The translations under genes and the position numbers were made by a program. DNA of 64,000 bases, taken from contig DDIM01000001.1 in the NCBI GenBank assembly GCA_002338525.1, forward strand, positions 254,501 through 318,500, written 5' to 3'. The notes below the pieces were generated by a model. That model was not told the origin of the DNA and did no database searches. It saw only the letters and a program-made list of their open reading frames with translations. How positions within the stretch are numbered: the first letter of the stretch is position 1; every line of letters begins with the position of its first letter. Positions 8,850 through 16,380 of this stretch are shown piece by piece. The DNA is from Micavibrio sp. UBA1850. GTDB lineage: Bacteria; Pseudomonadota; Alphaproteobacteria; Micavibrionales; Micavibrionaceae.

Positions 8850-9537
8850 AGGCGCGTTTGCGGCTCACGGCAAAGTAACTTGCATCATAGCTAAAGCATA
8901 GCCATATAAGTGCTGCGTTTAACTCAAACGTCTCTTCAATATTATCTAACTTACGAGGCCCGGGCTGTATAAACAGCTCAAGAATAATCACGCCTGCAAA
9001 CAATAAGCCATATAATATTAAATAAGGTGAGTAATAATAATCGGCAATTCGCGCCTTCCACGCGCCCCATCTGTGCCTGTAATACCATGCCGCGATTACG
9101 CCCCCGACAAGTGTAGAAAAGAAGATGATCCGGCACACAAAGAGGAAAATAACAAGGCTTAGAGGAAATTTATCAGGAATACCTTTTGCAACAAACATCA
9201 TAATATCTTGTACGCTTGTTAGATAAAGAGATCTCAAATCATCGACAAACAGGCCTAACCCCCATCGTATCTCTTCTCCAAATATAAACACGGCCCACGC
9301 AAAAGAAATAAAGAGGCCCACGCCGTACAGCTTATGCTTGAAGATCACCCACCCTGAAAAACAAGCTGAGAGGAAATACATTAAAGTCGTCATGTTTTCG
9401 ACCATACCATTGGGGCGGTATAGTAACTCATAGACCCATTGCTCATGCGCAAAGCGTATGACAAAAAATGGCACAAAACTAACGATAAAAAAGGCATAAA
9501 AAAACAGCCAGAATGATGAGGTGACAAGATCTTTCAT
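8830..9537 (-). CDS. Polytopic membrane protein of unknown function, co-transcribed with purC-purS
   Basis: I do not recognise this 235-residue protein. It is strongly hydrophobic with about six membrane segments (for example WLFFYAFFIVSFVPFFVI near the start, then clusters around residues 47-90, 125-150 and 170-192). Between them is a loop with FGEEIRWGLGLF, where paired acidic residues beside Arg could be functional. The start is preceded by GAGG and lies only 10 bases after the purS stop, so it belongs to the purC-purS unit. Its tail overlaps the end of uvrA on the other strand by 20 bases. A role in purine metabolism is not implied by the sequence. Confidence 0.7.
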   Translation of the reverse strand: MKDLVTSSFWLFFYAFFIVSFVPFFVIRFAHEQWVYELLYRPNGMVENMTTLMYFLSACFSGWVIFKHKLYGVGLFISFAWAVFIFGEEIRWGLGLFVDDLRSLYLTSVQDIMMFVAKGIPDKFPLSLVIFLFVCRIIFFSTLVGGVIAAWYYRHRWGAWKARIADYYYSPYLILYGLLFAGVIILELFIQPGPRKLDNIEETFELNAALIWLCFSYDASYFAVSRKRAFTQTFS

Positions 9538-9547
9538 AATCGGGTCC

Positions 9548-9784
9548 TCAAGCGACCATCAAAATCTCATAGTCTTCAATCACAGGATTTGCCAAAAGCT
9601 TTTCGCACATATCTTTGACTTGTGCCTCACTTGTATTAGCAGCAAGATCCAGTTCAATAATTTTCCCTTGGCGAACACTGTCAACACCATCAAACCCAAG
9701 ACTGCCAAGCGCATGCTCGATTGCTTTTCCCTGTGGATCTAAAACGCCGTTTTTCAACATAATTTTTACGGTAGCTTTCATCAT
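9548..9784 (-). CDS. purS: Phosphoribosylformylglycinamidine synthase subunit PurS
   Basis: The small subunit that joins PurL and PurQ into the FGAM synthetase complex (fourth step of IMP synthesis) and channels ammonia. It has 78 residues, the normal size, with the family pattern VLDPQGKAIEHALGSLGF and a C-terminal NPVIEDYEI. It follows purC by 43 bases. Two ATG codons stand in tandem after AAAGGATAAG; either could be used. Its partners purQ and purL lie on the opposite strand in this window, so the complex depends on two divergent promoters. Confidence 0.95.
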   Translation of the reverse strand: MMKATVKIMLKNGVLDPQGKAIEHALGSLGFDGVDSVRQGKIIELDLAANTSEAQVKDMCEKLLANPVIEDYEILMVA

Positions 9785-9827
9785 CTTATCCTTTGGAGTT
9801 TATCTATTCTGGGTTTGACTAAATTAC

Positions 9828-10715
9828 TTATACTTTGTTGCGTTGCTTAGGTGTTTTTTTCACGGCACGCAGCTTTCGTTTTTTTGCAAGATCATTTTCA
9901 ATATCTTCCAATTGTGCAGCAACCTCTTCATTAAGCTTTCCATCCGCAGACATCAACCCACCTTCAGGAATTAACCCCAAACGAGATGCAATTGTTTGAT
10001 ACCCATCAACCAAATCACCCAAATCGTGGCGGAAGCGATCCTTATCAAGCTTTTCATCGGTTTTTGCGTCCCATAAACGGCAATTGTCTGGTGATATTTC
10101 ATCAGCAAGCAACAAATACAGCTCATCATACTCGCCCCACATACGGCCAAACTCTAATTTAAAATCAACGAGTTTTAGACCAATACCGGAAAACAGTCCG
10201 TTCATGTAATCATTCACACGCCATGCCATAGACACTATTTCTTCCATTTCATAAGGGTCTGCCCAGCCAAATGTAAGAATATGGTCTTCACTGATGAGTG
10301 GGTCTCCTAGCTTGTCGTCTTTATAGTAAAATTCAACCAATGGTTTTGAAAGGTACGTTCCCTCTGCCACGCCCAAACGCTTACAAAGTGAGCCTGCAGC
10401 AATATTACGAACAACAACTTCTAATGGAATAACATCAACTTTACGAACCAATTGCTCGCGCATGTTAATTGAACGTAAAAAATGTGTGGGAATACCAATG
10501 CCTTCAAGCTTGGTCATTATATGAGAAGAAATACGGTTATTCAGTACGCCCTTGCCTGCAATCGTATCTTTTTTTTGCGCATTAAATGCTGTGGCATCAT
10601 CTTTGAAATACTGGATGACTGTTCCGGGTTCTGGGCCTTCGTATATAATCTTGGCTTTACCCTCATAAAGCTTCGTGCGCTTTGCAGATGAACGATCATT
10701 TAATATCGAGCTCAC
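9828..10715 (-). CDS. purC: Phosphoribosylaminoimidazole-succinocarboxamide synthase
   Basis: Joins CAIR with aspartate using ATP to give SAICAR in purine synthesis. The LYEGKAKIIYEG start of the ATP-grasp-like fold, VEVVVRNIAAGS-type centre (EVVVRNIAAGSLCKR) and SPDNCRLWD are typical. I place the start at GTG (10713-10715), since AGAGG lies five bases upstream; the longer frame begins with TTG and lacks a Shine-Dalgarno sequence. This gives 295 residues, longer than the usual 235-255, because of a C-terminal extension of about 40 residues ending in a basic stretch (KKRKLRAVKKTPKQRNKV). It heads the leftward purC-purS-membrane protein unit. Confidence 0.95.
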   Translation of the reverse strand: MSSILNDRSSAKRTKLYEGKAKIIYEGPEPGTVIQYFKDDATAFNAQKKDTIAGKGVLNNRISSHIMTKLEGIGIPTHFLRSINMREQLVRKVDVIPLEVVVRNIAAGSLCKRLGVAEGTYLSKPLVEFYYKDDKLGDPLISEDHILTFGWADPYEMEEIVSMAWRVNDYMNGLFSGIGLKLVDFKLEFGRMWGEYDELYLLLADEISPDNCRLWDAKTDEKLDKDRFRHDLGDLVDGYQTIASRLGLIPEGGLMSADGKLNEEVAAQLEDIENDLAKKRKLRAVKKTPKQRNKV

Positions 10716-10811
10716 ATTAACCTCTTTTCTCGCATACAAACTATTGGAATTGATTGTGTAGCATGCTATATCAAGCCCTGTAAATCTAATTATTTATAGG
10801 GAACACATAAA

Positions 10812-11141
10812 ATGTCAGAGATGGATGGCCGCAGAGAAGCATTTGAAAATAAATACGCACATGACGAAGCTTTGAAATTCAAAGTTGAGGCTAGAGGATC
10901 TAAAATAATTGGAGAATGGGCCGCCGAGGAACTTGGCATAACAGACGTAAGCACGATTGAAGCATATGCAAAATCAGTGGTTGTTGCTAACCTCGAAAAA
11001 GTTGGATTTGAAGATGTTAAAGAAAAGATCAGAAACGATTTCGCTGAAAAAAACATTGAGTTTAATGAAGCTATTTTTGATAAAAAATTAGCGGAGAGTA
11101 TGGCAGAGGCGAAATTACAAATCATGCAAGAAACTGAATAA
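10812..11141 (+). CDS. ATP synthase inhibitor zeta subunit (DUF1476)
   Basis: A 109-residue helical protein. The opening DGRREAFENKYAHDEALKFKVEARGSK pattern (residues 5-31) is characteristic of DUF1476, shown in Paracoccus to be the zeta subunit that blocks rotation of the F1Fo ATP synthase in alphaproteobacteria. The inhibitory N-terminus and a four-helix body with WAAEELGI are visible. It is divergent from purC with a 96-base gap, a neighbourhood that is common for this family. The next gene, purQ, lies 59 bases downstream on the same strand. Confidence 0.9.
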   Translation: MSEMDGRREAFENKYAHDEALKFKVEARGSKIIGEWAAEELGITDVSTIEAYAKSVVVANLEKVGFEDVKEKIRNDFAEKNIEFNEAIFDKKLAESMAEAKLQIMQETE

Positions 11142-11200
11142 GAGTTTCACCATAACACCTTAAAAAACAGCCTGCTTTTTTAACGAAAGACATAGCCACA

Positions 11201-11887
11201 ATGAAAACAGCGATTATCGTATTTCCTGGTACCAACCGTGAAAAAGACATGGCCGACGCACTTGAACATATCTCAGGGCACCGACCAAAACTGATTTGGC
11301 ACAAGGAAACAACGCTCGATAATTACGATTTGATTGTCTTACCAGGTGGTTTTTCATACGGTGACTACCTTCGTTGTGGCGCAATGGCAGCCCACTCCCC
11401 CATTATGAAAGAAGTCATTCGCCAAGCCGAGCGCGGAACACGAATATTTGGCGTTTGTAATGGATTTCAAATGCTTGTTGAAACACAAATACTTCCCGGC
11501 GCACTTCTTCGTAACAACTCGCTTAAATTCATCTGCAAGCATGTGCATTTGAAGGCAGAAAACTTAAACGACACGATGACAAAACAACTTGCCTCGTCAC
11601 CCATCATTCATGTCCCTGTGGCACACGGCGATGGAAACTACTTTGCCAATGATAATATTTTAAATGCATTAAAAGAACACAACCAAATTGCATTCCGCTA
11701 CTGTGATAAAACAGGTGATATCACAAAAGGTAATTTTAATGGCTCGACCGATAATATTGCAGGCGTATACAACAAACGCAAAACGGTTTTAGGCATGATG
11801 CCCCACCCTGAAAACGCAATACTTGATCACCACAAAAACACATCAGGCACAGGGTTATTTAAAGGTATATTGGATCAACTTTCATGA
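11201..11887 (+). CDS. purQ: Phosphoribosylformylglycinamidine synthase subunit PurQ
   Basis: The glutaminase subunit of FGAM synthetase, supplying ammonia to PurL. At 228 residues it carries the class I amidotransferase triad: Cys86 in GVCNGFQML, with the late MMPHPENA motif giving His and Glu. LPGGFSYGDYLR (48-59) is typical of PurQ. The stop overlaps the purL start by 4 bases (ATGA), so expression is coupled. The usual partner purS is on the other strand about 1.4 kb away. Confidence 0.97.
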   Translation: MKTAIIVFPGTNREKDMADALEHISGHRPKLIWHKETTLDNYDLIVLPGGFSYGDYLRCGAMAAHSPIMKEVIRQAERGTRIFGVCNGFQMLVETQILPGALLRNNSLKFICKHVHLKAENLNDTMTKQLASSPIIHVPVAHGDGNYFANDNILNALKEHNQIAFRYCDKTGDITKGNFNGSTDNIAGVYNKRKTVLGMMPHPENAILDHHKNTSGTGLFKGILDQLS

Positions 11888-14157
11888 CAAACACAGTACA
11901 AAAACAAAGCACGTCCCCCCTTCCTCCTGAGCCCGCTGTGACAGCAGAACTTGGCGCAGAATTTGGTTTGAACGCTGAAGAGTACCAGCTTGTTTTAGAT
12001 ATTTTAGGGCGCACACCAACATTTACGGAGATTGGTATTTTCTCTGTTATGTGGTCAGAGCATTGCTCGTACAAATCATCACGACTTCATTTGAAAAAGT
12101 TGCCCACGTCTGCGCCTTGGGTCATTCAAGGGCCGGGTGAAAACGCAGGTGTTATTGATATAGAAGATGGGCAAGCGGCTGTGTTCAAAATGGAATCACA
12201 CAACCACCCATCATATATCGAACCCTATCAGGGTGCCGCAACCGGTGTTGGCGGCATTATGCGTGATGTGTTCACAATGGGCGCGCGCCCCGTGGCCAAT
12301 ATGAACGCCCTTCGATTTGGCGACCCAAGCCACCCAAAAACACGCCACCTTGTCGATGGTGTTGTAGCAGGAATATCAGGATATGGTAACTGCATGGGTG
12401 TTCCAACGGTTGGCGGAGAAACAAACTTTCACAAAAGCTACAACGGCAACATCTTAGTCAACGCCATGTGTGTCGGGCTTGCAGAACAAGACAAGATATA
12501 TTACGCCACAGGCGCCAAACCTGACATGCCAATTGTTTATGTCGGGGCGAAAACAGGGCGTGACGGCATACATGGTGCTACGATGGCCTCTGCAGAATTT
12601 GAAGACGGCGTTGAAGGCAATCGCCCAACGGTTCAAGTTGGAGATCCATTTACCGAAAAACTTCTTCTTGAGGCGTGTTTAGAGCTGATGCAAGAAGATG
12701 ACATTGTCTCTATCCAGGATATGGGGGCTGCAGGCCTTACATCATCATCCGTTGAAATTGCTGACAAAGGCGGGATTGGTGTCGTGCTTGAGCTTGATAA
12801 TGTACCACAACGCGAAACATTGATGAGCCCCTACGAGCTTATGCTTTCAGAATCGCAAGAACGCATGTTGATGATCTTAAAGCCCGGCTCAGAAGACAAA
12901 GCCAAAGCCATCTTTGATAAGTGGGATTTAGATTTTGCCGTCATCGGTCGCACAACAGATGATAAGCATCTAAAACTGAATATGTATGGACAAAGCTGGT
13001 GCGACATTCCTGTGCCTCCGTTGGTTGATGAATCACCAATTTACGATCGCCCACAAGGAGATGCCCCAAAACCTGCCACATTGGATGCGGCAGGATACGC
13101 TTTACCAAACGGGTCTGTTACACAAGCCCTTAAAACAATTATGACAGCCCCAGACATGGCGTCAAAACGCTGGATTTGGGAACAATATGACAGTCTTGTG
13201 ATGGGCGAGACGACGGCAAGTGCAGGAATTTCTGACACGCAATCAGGTAACGCAGCAGATGCTGCTTTGGTACGCATACCAAGCCAGAACAAAACAACTA
13301 AGGCACTGGCGATTTCAACTGATTGCACACCGCGCTACTGTTTTGCCAATCCATTTGAAGGCGGCAAGCAAGCCGTTGCCGAGACATACCGAAATATCTC
13401 TGCCACAGGTGCAACCCCTCTCGCCATTACGAATAACCTTAATTTCGGAAACCCAGAACGTCCCGACATTATGGCTCAATTTGTGGGCGGTATTGAGGGG
13501 ATTGGTGCTGCGGCAAGCGCGCTTGACTACCCTGTAGTTTCTGGAAATGTCTCTCTTTACAATGAAACAAGTGGAGAGGCTATTTTCCCAACACCTGTCA
13601 TTGGTGGCGTTGGCCTTATCCGTGATGCAGATAAAGCCATGGGACTTGCCTTCAAAGAAATGGACGAGACCATTATTATGATTGGTGATAAAGGCACAGA
13701 CCTCGGCCAATCTCTATACCTCAGACATGTTCATGGTGTTGAGGCAGGCGAAGCCCCTGTTGTTGATCTAACTAAAGAAAAACAAAACGGATCGTTTATA
13801 AGAAAAATAATTTCTGATCAGCTTATCTCATCTTGTCATGACGTTAGTGACGGTGGGCTTTTATGTGCGATTGCGGAAATGGCCATGGCCTCAAAATCTG
13901 AGGCGGGCTATGTCGGCGCGTCACTTGATCTAGATATAAATGAAGAAAATTTATTCGCAGAAGACCAAGCGCGATATGTTGTAACAACATCCGATAGTAT
14001 GTCTCTCGCCGCTTTATGCGAAAAAGAAAACATCCCCTACACGATCGTAGGAACAACCAAGCCCTCGACGATTTCAATCGGCGATGAAGCCATAACTGTT
14101 GCCGATCTACACGAGGCAAACGAAGCATGGCTCCCTAACTACATGAAAGGTGTATAA
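11884..14157 (+). CDS. purL: Phosphoribosylformylglycinamidine synthase subunit PurL
   Basis: The ATP-dependent synthetase subunit that converts FGAR to FGAM with ammonia from PurQ. The 757-residue length is that of the small PurL type that works with separate PurS and PurQ. Visible are the WSEHCSYKSSR motif with His60, the ATP-binding KMESHNHPS and GGIMRDVFTMGARP segments, and the second-half NNLNFGNPE and SCHDVSDGGL motifs. It begins by ATGA overlap with purQ and is followed after 3 bases by a bolA-type gene, a common alphaproteobacterial order. Confidence 0.98.
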   Translation: MTNTVQKQSTSPLPPEPAVTAELGAEFGLNAEEYQLVLDILGRTPTFTEIGIFSVMWSEHCSYKSSRLHLKKLPTSAPWVIQGPGENAGVIDIEDGQAAVFKMESHNHPSYIEPYQGAATGVGGIMRDVFTMGARPVANMNALRFGDPSHPKTRHLVDGVVAGISGYGNCMGVPTVGGETNFHKSYNGNILVNAMCVGLAEQDKIYYATGAKPDMPIVYVGAKTGRDGIHGATMASAEFEDGVEGNRPTVQVGDPFTEKLLLEACLELMQEDDIVSIQDMGAAGLTSSSVEIADKGGIGVVLELDNVPQRETLMSPYELMLSESQERMLMILKPGSEDKAKAIFDKWDLDFAVIGRTTDDKHLKLNMYGQSWCDIPVPPLVDESPIYDRPQGDAPKPATLDAAGYALPNGSVTQALKTIMTAPDMASKRWIWEQYDSLVMGETTASAGISDTQSGNAADAALVRIPSQNKTTKALAISTDCTPRYCFANPFEGGKQAVAETYRNISATGATPLAITNNLNFGNPERPDIMAQFVGGIEGIGAAASALDYPVVSGNVSLYNETSGEAIFPTPVIGGVGLIRDADKAMGLAFKEMDETIIMIGDKGTDLGQSLYLRHVHGVEAGEAPVVDLTKEKQNGSFIRKIISDQLISSCHDVSDGGLLCAIAEMAMASKSEAGYVGASLDLDINEENLFAEDQARYVVTTSDSMSLAALCEKENIPYTIVGTTKPSTISIGDEAITVADLHEANEAWLPNYMKGV

Positions 14158-14160
14158 ACT

Positions 14161-14394
14161 ATGGCAATGGAAGCAGACACAATTGTAAAAATGATCCAAG
14201 AGGGCATTCCTGATGCGGAAATACGCCTCGAGGATTTACGCGGAGATGGAGACCATTACGCAGCTTATGTAGCCTCTGCCAGTTTCGCAGGCCTTCCGCG
14301 CGTAAGACAGCATCAAATGGTATATGCGGCACTTCAGGGTAAAATGGGGGGCGAGTTACATGCTCTTCAACTTCACACAAGTGTAAAAGAGTAA
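14161..14394 (+). CDS. BolA/IbaG family iron-sulfur regulatory protein
   Basis: A 77-residue BolA-fold protein. The body IRLEDLRGDGDHYAAYVASASFAG and the later RVRQHQMVYAAL are the family core, including the HxxVY-type segment. BolA-like proteins form [2Fe-2S] complexes with monothiol glutaredoxins of the CGFS type, and one is encoded about 450 bases downstream (grxD), which fits that partnership. It is almost fused to purL (3-base gap), so it is co-transcribed with the purine genes. Another in-frame ATG stands two codons in. Confidence 0.92.
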   Translation: MAMEADTIVKMIQEGIPDAEIRLEDLRGDGDHYAAYVASASFAGLPRVRQHQMVYAALQGKMGGELHALQLHTSVKE

Positions 14395-14426
14395 ACATAT
14401 CTCGTTATAGACATAACTTAAAATCA

Positions 14427-14455
14427 TTGACTTCTTCAAAACGTCACTCTAAATG
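14427..14455 (+). promoter_or_regulatory. Candidate promoter upstream of the 95-residue unknown gene
   Basis: TTGACT at 14427 and TAAATG at 14450 are separated by 17 bases. The -35 is close to consensus and the -10 is weak. It would allow the small gene and grxD to be expressed apart from purL-bolA. Confidence 0.35.
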
Positions 14456-14478
14456 TCCTTGAGAGAATAGGAGACATT

Positions 14479-14766
14479 ATGAACAAGCAAGACTCTTTAA
14501 AATCAGTATGGGACGTGGCAAGACTTTATATCAACGTAAAACTTGGCACCGGAGAAACACAATCACCGAAAGTTATCAAGTCCCTAGAAGACAAAGGGTG
14601 GCGTTTTCAATCTGATATCGTAAGAGCCCCCTCTTACATTAGTGAAGTCACACAAATCACAAATCCTGAAGGCGAAGCCGTAACAAAATCAAATATGGAA
14701 TATTTAAATGCCGTTAGTGATGCTTTGAACGAGACATCAACGGCACCAAATTTAAAACATTCTTGA
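14479..14766 (+). CDS. Small protein of unknown function between bolA and grxD
   Basis: I do not recognise this 95-residue protein. It has no signal peptide or membrane segment. The centre reads as a beta-alpha fold (VWDVARLYINVKLG, then KVIKSLEDKGWRF), and the C-terminus is polar. A strong AGGAGACATT precedes the ATG, which supports it as real. Its place between two iron-sulfur/thiol genes (bolA-type and grxD) is suggestive of co-regulation only. A candidate promoter lies in the 84-base gap before it. Confidence 0.7.
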   Translation: MNKQDSLKSVWDVARLYINVKLGTGETQSPKVIKSLEDKGWRFQSDIVRAPSYISEVTQITNPEGEAVTKSNMEYLNAVSDALNETSTAPNLKHS

Positions 14767-14847
14767 TTAACGGTATAAAATCTATAGTTTATTTATATCT
14801 AATATATAAATATGAAATACAGACCACATTAAAAATAAGGTAAAACA

Positions 14848-15186
14848 ATGGAAAACATCATCGAAGAACGTATTAAAAAACACATCACTGACCATGACGT
14901 TGTCCTTTATATGAAAGGCACTGCCGCGTTTCCAATGTGTGGATTTTCTGCCGCAACTGTGCAGGTTTTGTCACAGCTGGGCGTGCCATTCCAAGACTTC
15001 AACGTTCTAGAAGATGCAGACATTCGTCAAGGTATCAAAGATTACTCAAACTGGCCTACAATTCCTCAATTATACGTGAAGGGTGAATTCTTGGGCGGAT
15101 GTGACATCGTTCGCGAAATGTATGAAACAGGCGAACTGCAAGAGTTTTTGACTGACAAAAACATTCCTTTTGAAGCCGCTGCTTAA
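14848..15186 (+). CDS. grxD: Monothiol glutaredoxin, Grx4 family
   Basis: A 112-residue monothiol glutaredoxin with the CGFS active site at 31-34, the class that binds and hands on [2Fe-2S] clusters with glutathione and BolA-type proteins. WPTIPQLYVKGEFLGGCDI holds the cis-Pro and the GG glutathione-binding region. AAGGTAAAACA precedes the ATG. It ends the rightward purine/bolA run and faces rodA, with a shared terminator-like hairpin between them. Confidence 0.96.
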   Translation: MENIIEERIKKHITDHDVVLYMKGTAAFPMCGFSAATVQVLSQLGVPFQDFNVLEDADIRQGIKDYSNWPTIPQLYVKGEFLGGCDIVREMYETGELQEFLTDKNIPFEAAA

Positions 15187-15234
15187 ACAGCAACGTATCT
15201 TTAAAACATCATAAATAATTTAACGAATATAAAG

Positions 15235-15262
15235 CTCTCCAGACTACATTCTGGGGAGTTTT
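15235..15262. terminator. Hairpin between convergent grxD and rodA, possibly bidirectional
   Basis: A 9-bp stem (CTCTCCAGA / TCTGGGGAG with one G-T pair) and 6-base loop, followed by TTTT on the plus strand and by TTTATATT on the minus strand. The stem includes the last rodA codons. T-tracts are modest on both sides. Confidence 0.55.
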
Positions 15263-16380
15263 GAGTCCTTGTGTATAGAACAAGACATCATCAGGCCAAA
15301 GCCTATGAGCGCCGACATCATCGCCGTTCCTCCATATGACACAAGCGGTAAAGGCACACCCACAACAGGAATAAGCCCCATCACCATCGCGATATTAATG
15401 AAAACGTATAGCGAATAGTTCGTCGTTAGACCAAACGCAAGCAATCGTCCAAAACCATGGCGGCAACGAAACGCAATCCATATACCATATAAAATAATGA
15501 TGGCATTCAGCGCCATGAGGCATAATCCGCCCCATAAGCCCCACTCTTCAACCCAGAGGGTAAAAATAAAGTCAGTTTGCTTTTCAGGTAAAAAATTCAA
15601 ATGGCTTTGCGAACCGTTCATAAACCCTTTTCCAGATATTCCCCCTGAACCAATTGCAATTTTCGACTGTGTTATGTGATACCCTGCGCCAAAAGGATCG
15701 CGCTCGGGGTTTAAAAAGGTAAGCACACGCCCCTTCTGATAATCATGCAAAAACATCCACGCCACAGGAATCATGGCAAGCACACCTGCGCCCCCTACCA
15801 CAAAAATCCAAATTGACGCCCCAGCAATAAAAAACATCACAATCGCACACATGACAATCATAAGCGATGTCCCCAAATCCGGTTGGGTCATCACAAGCGC
15901 CACAGGAAGCAGAACAAGTATGGCTGGGGGAACTAAAAACGAAAGCCGTGACATTTCCTGAGATGTTGCCACGTGAAAGTACTTAGCAAGCACCATAATC
16001 ACTGCAATTTTCATCAATTCTGACGGTTGGATTTGTATCACACCTAGATTGATCCATCTTTGCGCCCCCATACCGACATGCCCCATCATCTCAACCACAA
16101 ACAGCATAAGAAGACCAATGAAGTAACACGGCAATGCCAAACGGTACCACCACCGGATATCAATCAATGCAATGACCAGCGCGCCCCCTAGCAAAACAAA
16201 AAAACGTACCATTTGTCGTGAAGCCCATGGAGACAGAGATCCATTAGCCGCTGAATATAGCGATAAAAACCCCACAGATGCCAAAATCGTCAATAGGATA
16301 ACTAAAAACCAATTCATGTGAAGCAACTTAAACATGATACTTTGATCATCTTGAATCACTGATTTATTTCCTAAAATCAT
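15244..16380 (-). CDS. rodA: Rod shape-determining peptidoglycan glycosyltransferase RodA
   Basis: A SEDS-family inner-membrane glycosyltransferase that polymerises lipid II in the elongasome together with PBP2. The 378 residues hold about ten membrane segments. The landmarks GAQRWINLGVIQIQPSELMK and, near the end, PLVSYGGTAMMSAL are diagnostic for the family, as is the LTFLNPERDPFGAGYHITQSK loop. It starts by ATGA overlap with mrdA, so the synthase pair is translationally coupled. Confidence 0.97.
   Translation of the reverse strand: MILGNKSVIQDDQSIMFKLLHMNWFLVILLTILASVGFLSLYSAANGSLSPWASRQMVRFFVLLGGALVIALIDIRWWYRLALPCYFIGLLMLFVVEMMGHVGMGAQRWINLGVIQIQPSELMKIAVIMVLAKYFHVATSQEMSRLSFLVPPAILVLLPVALVMTQPDLGTSLMIVMCAIVMFFIAGASIWIFVVGGAGVLAMIPVAWMFLHDYQKGRVLTFLNPERDPFGAGYHITQSKIAIGSGGISGKGFMNGSQSHLNFLPEKQTDFIFTLWVEEWGLWGGLCLMALNAIIILYGIWIAFRCRHGFGRLLAFGLTTNYSLYVFINIAMVMGLIPVVGVPLPLVSYGGTAMMSALIGFGLMMSCSIHKDSKLPRM

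Noticed and set aside
11160..11185. A-tract and T-tract near CAGCCTGC as a terminator between DUF1476 and purQ
   Set aside because: The G+C core does not pair (only A-T pairs form the stem), so it is unlikely to terminate.
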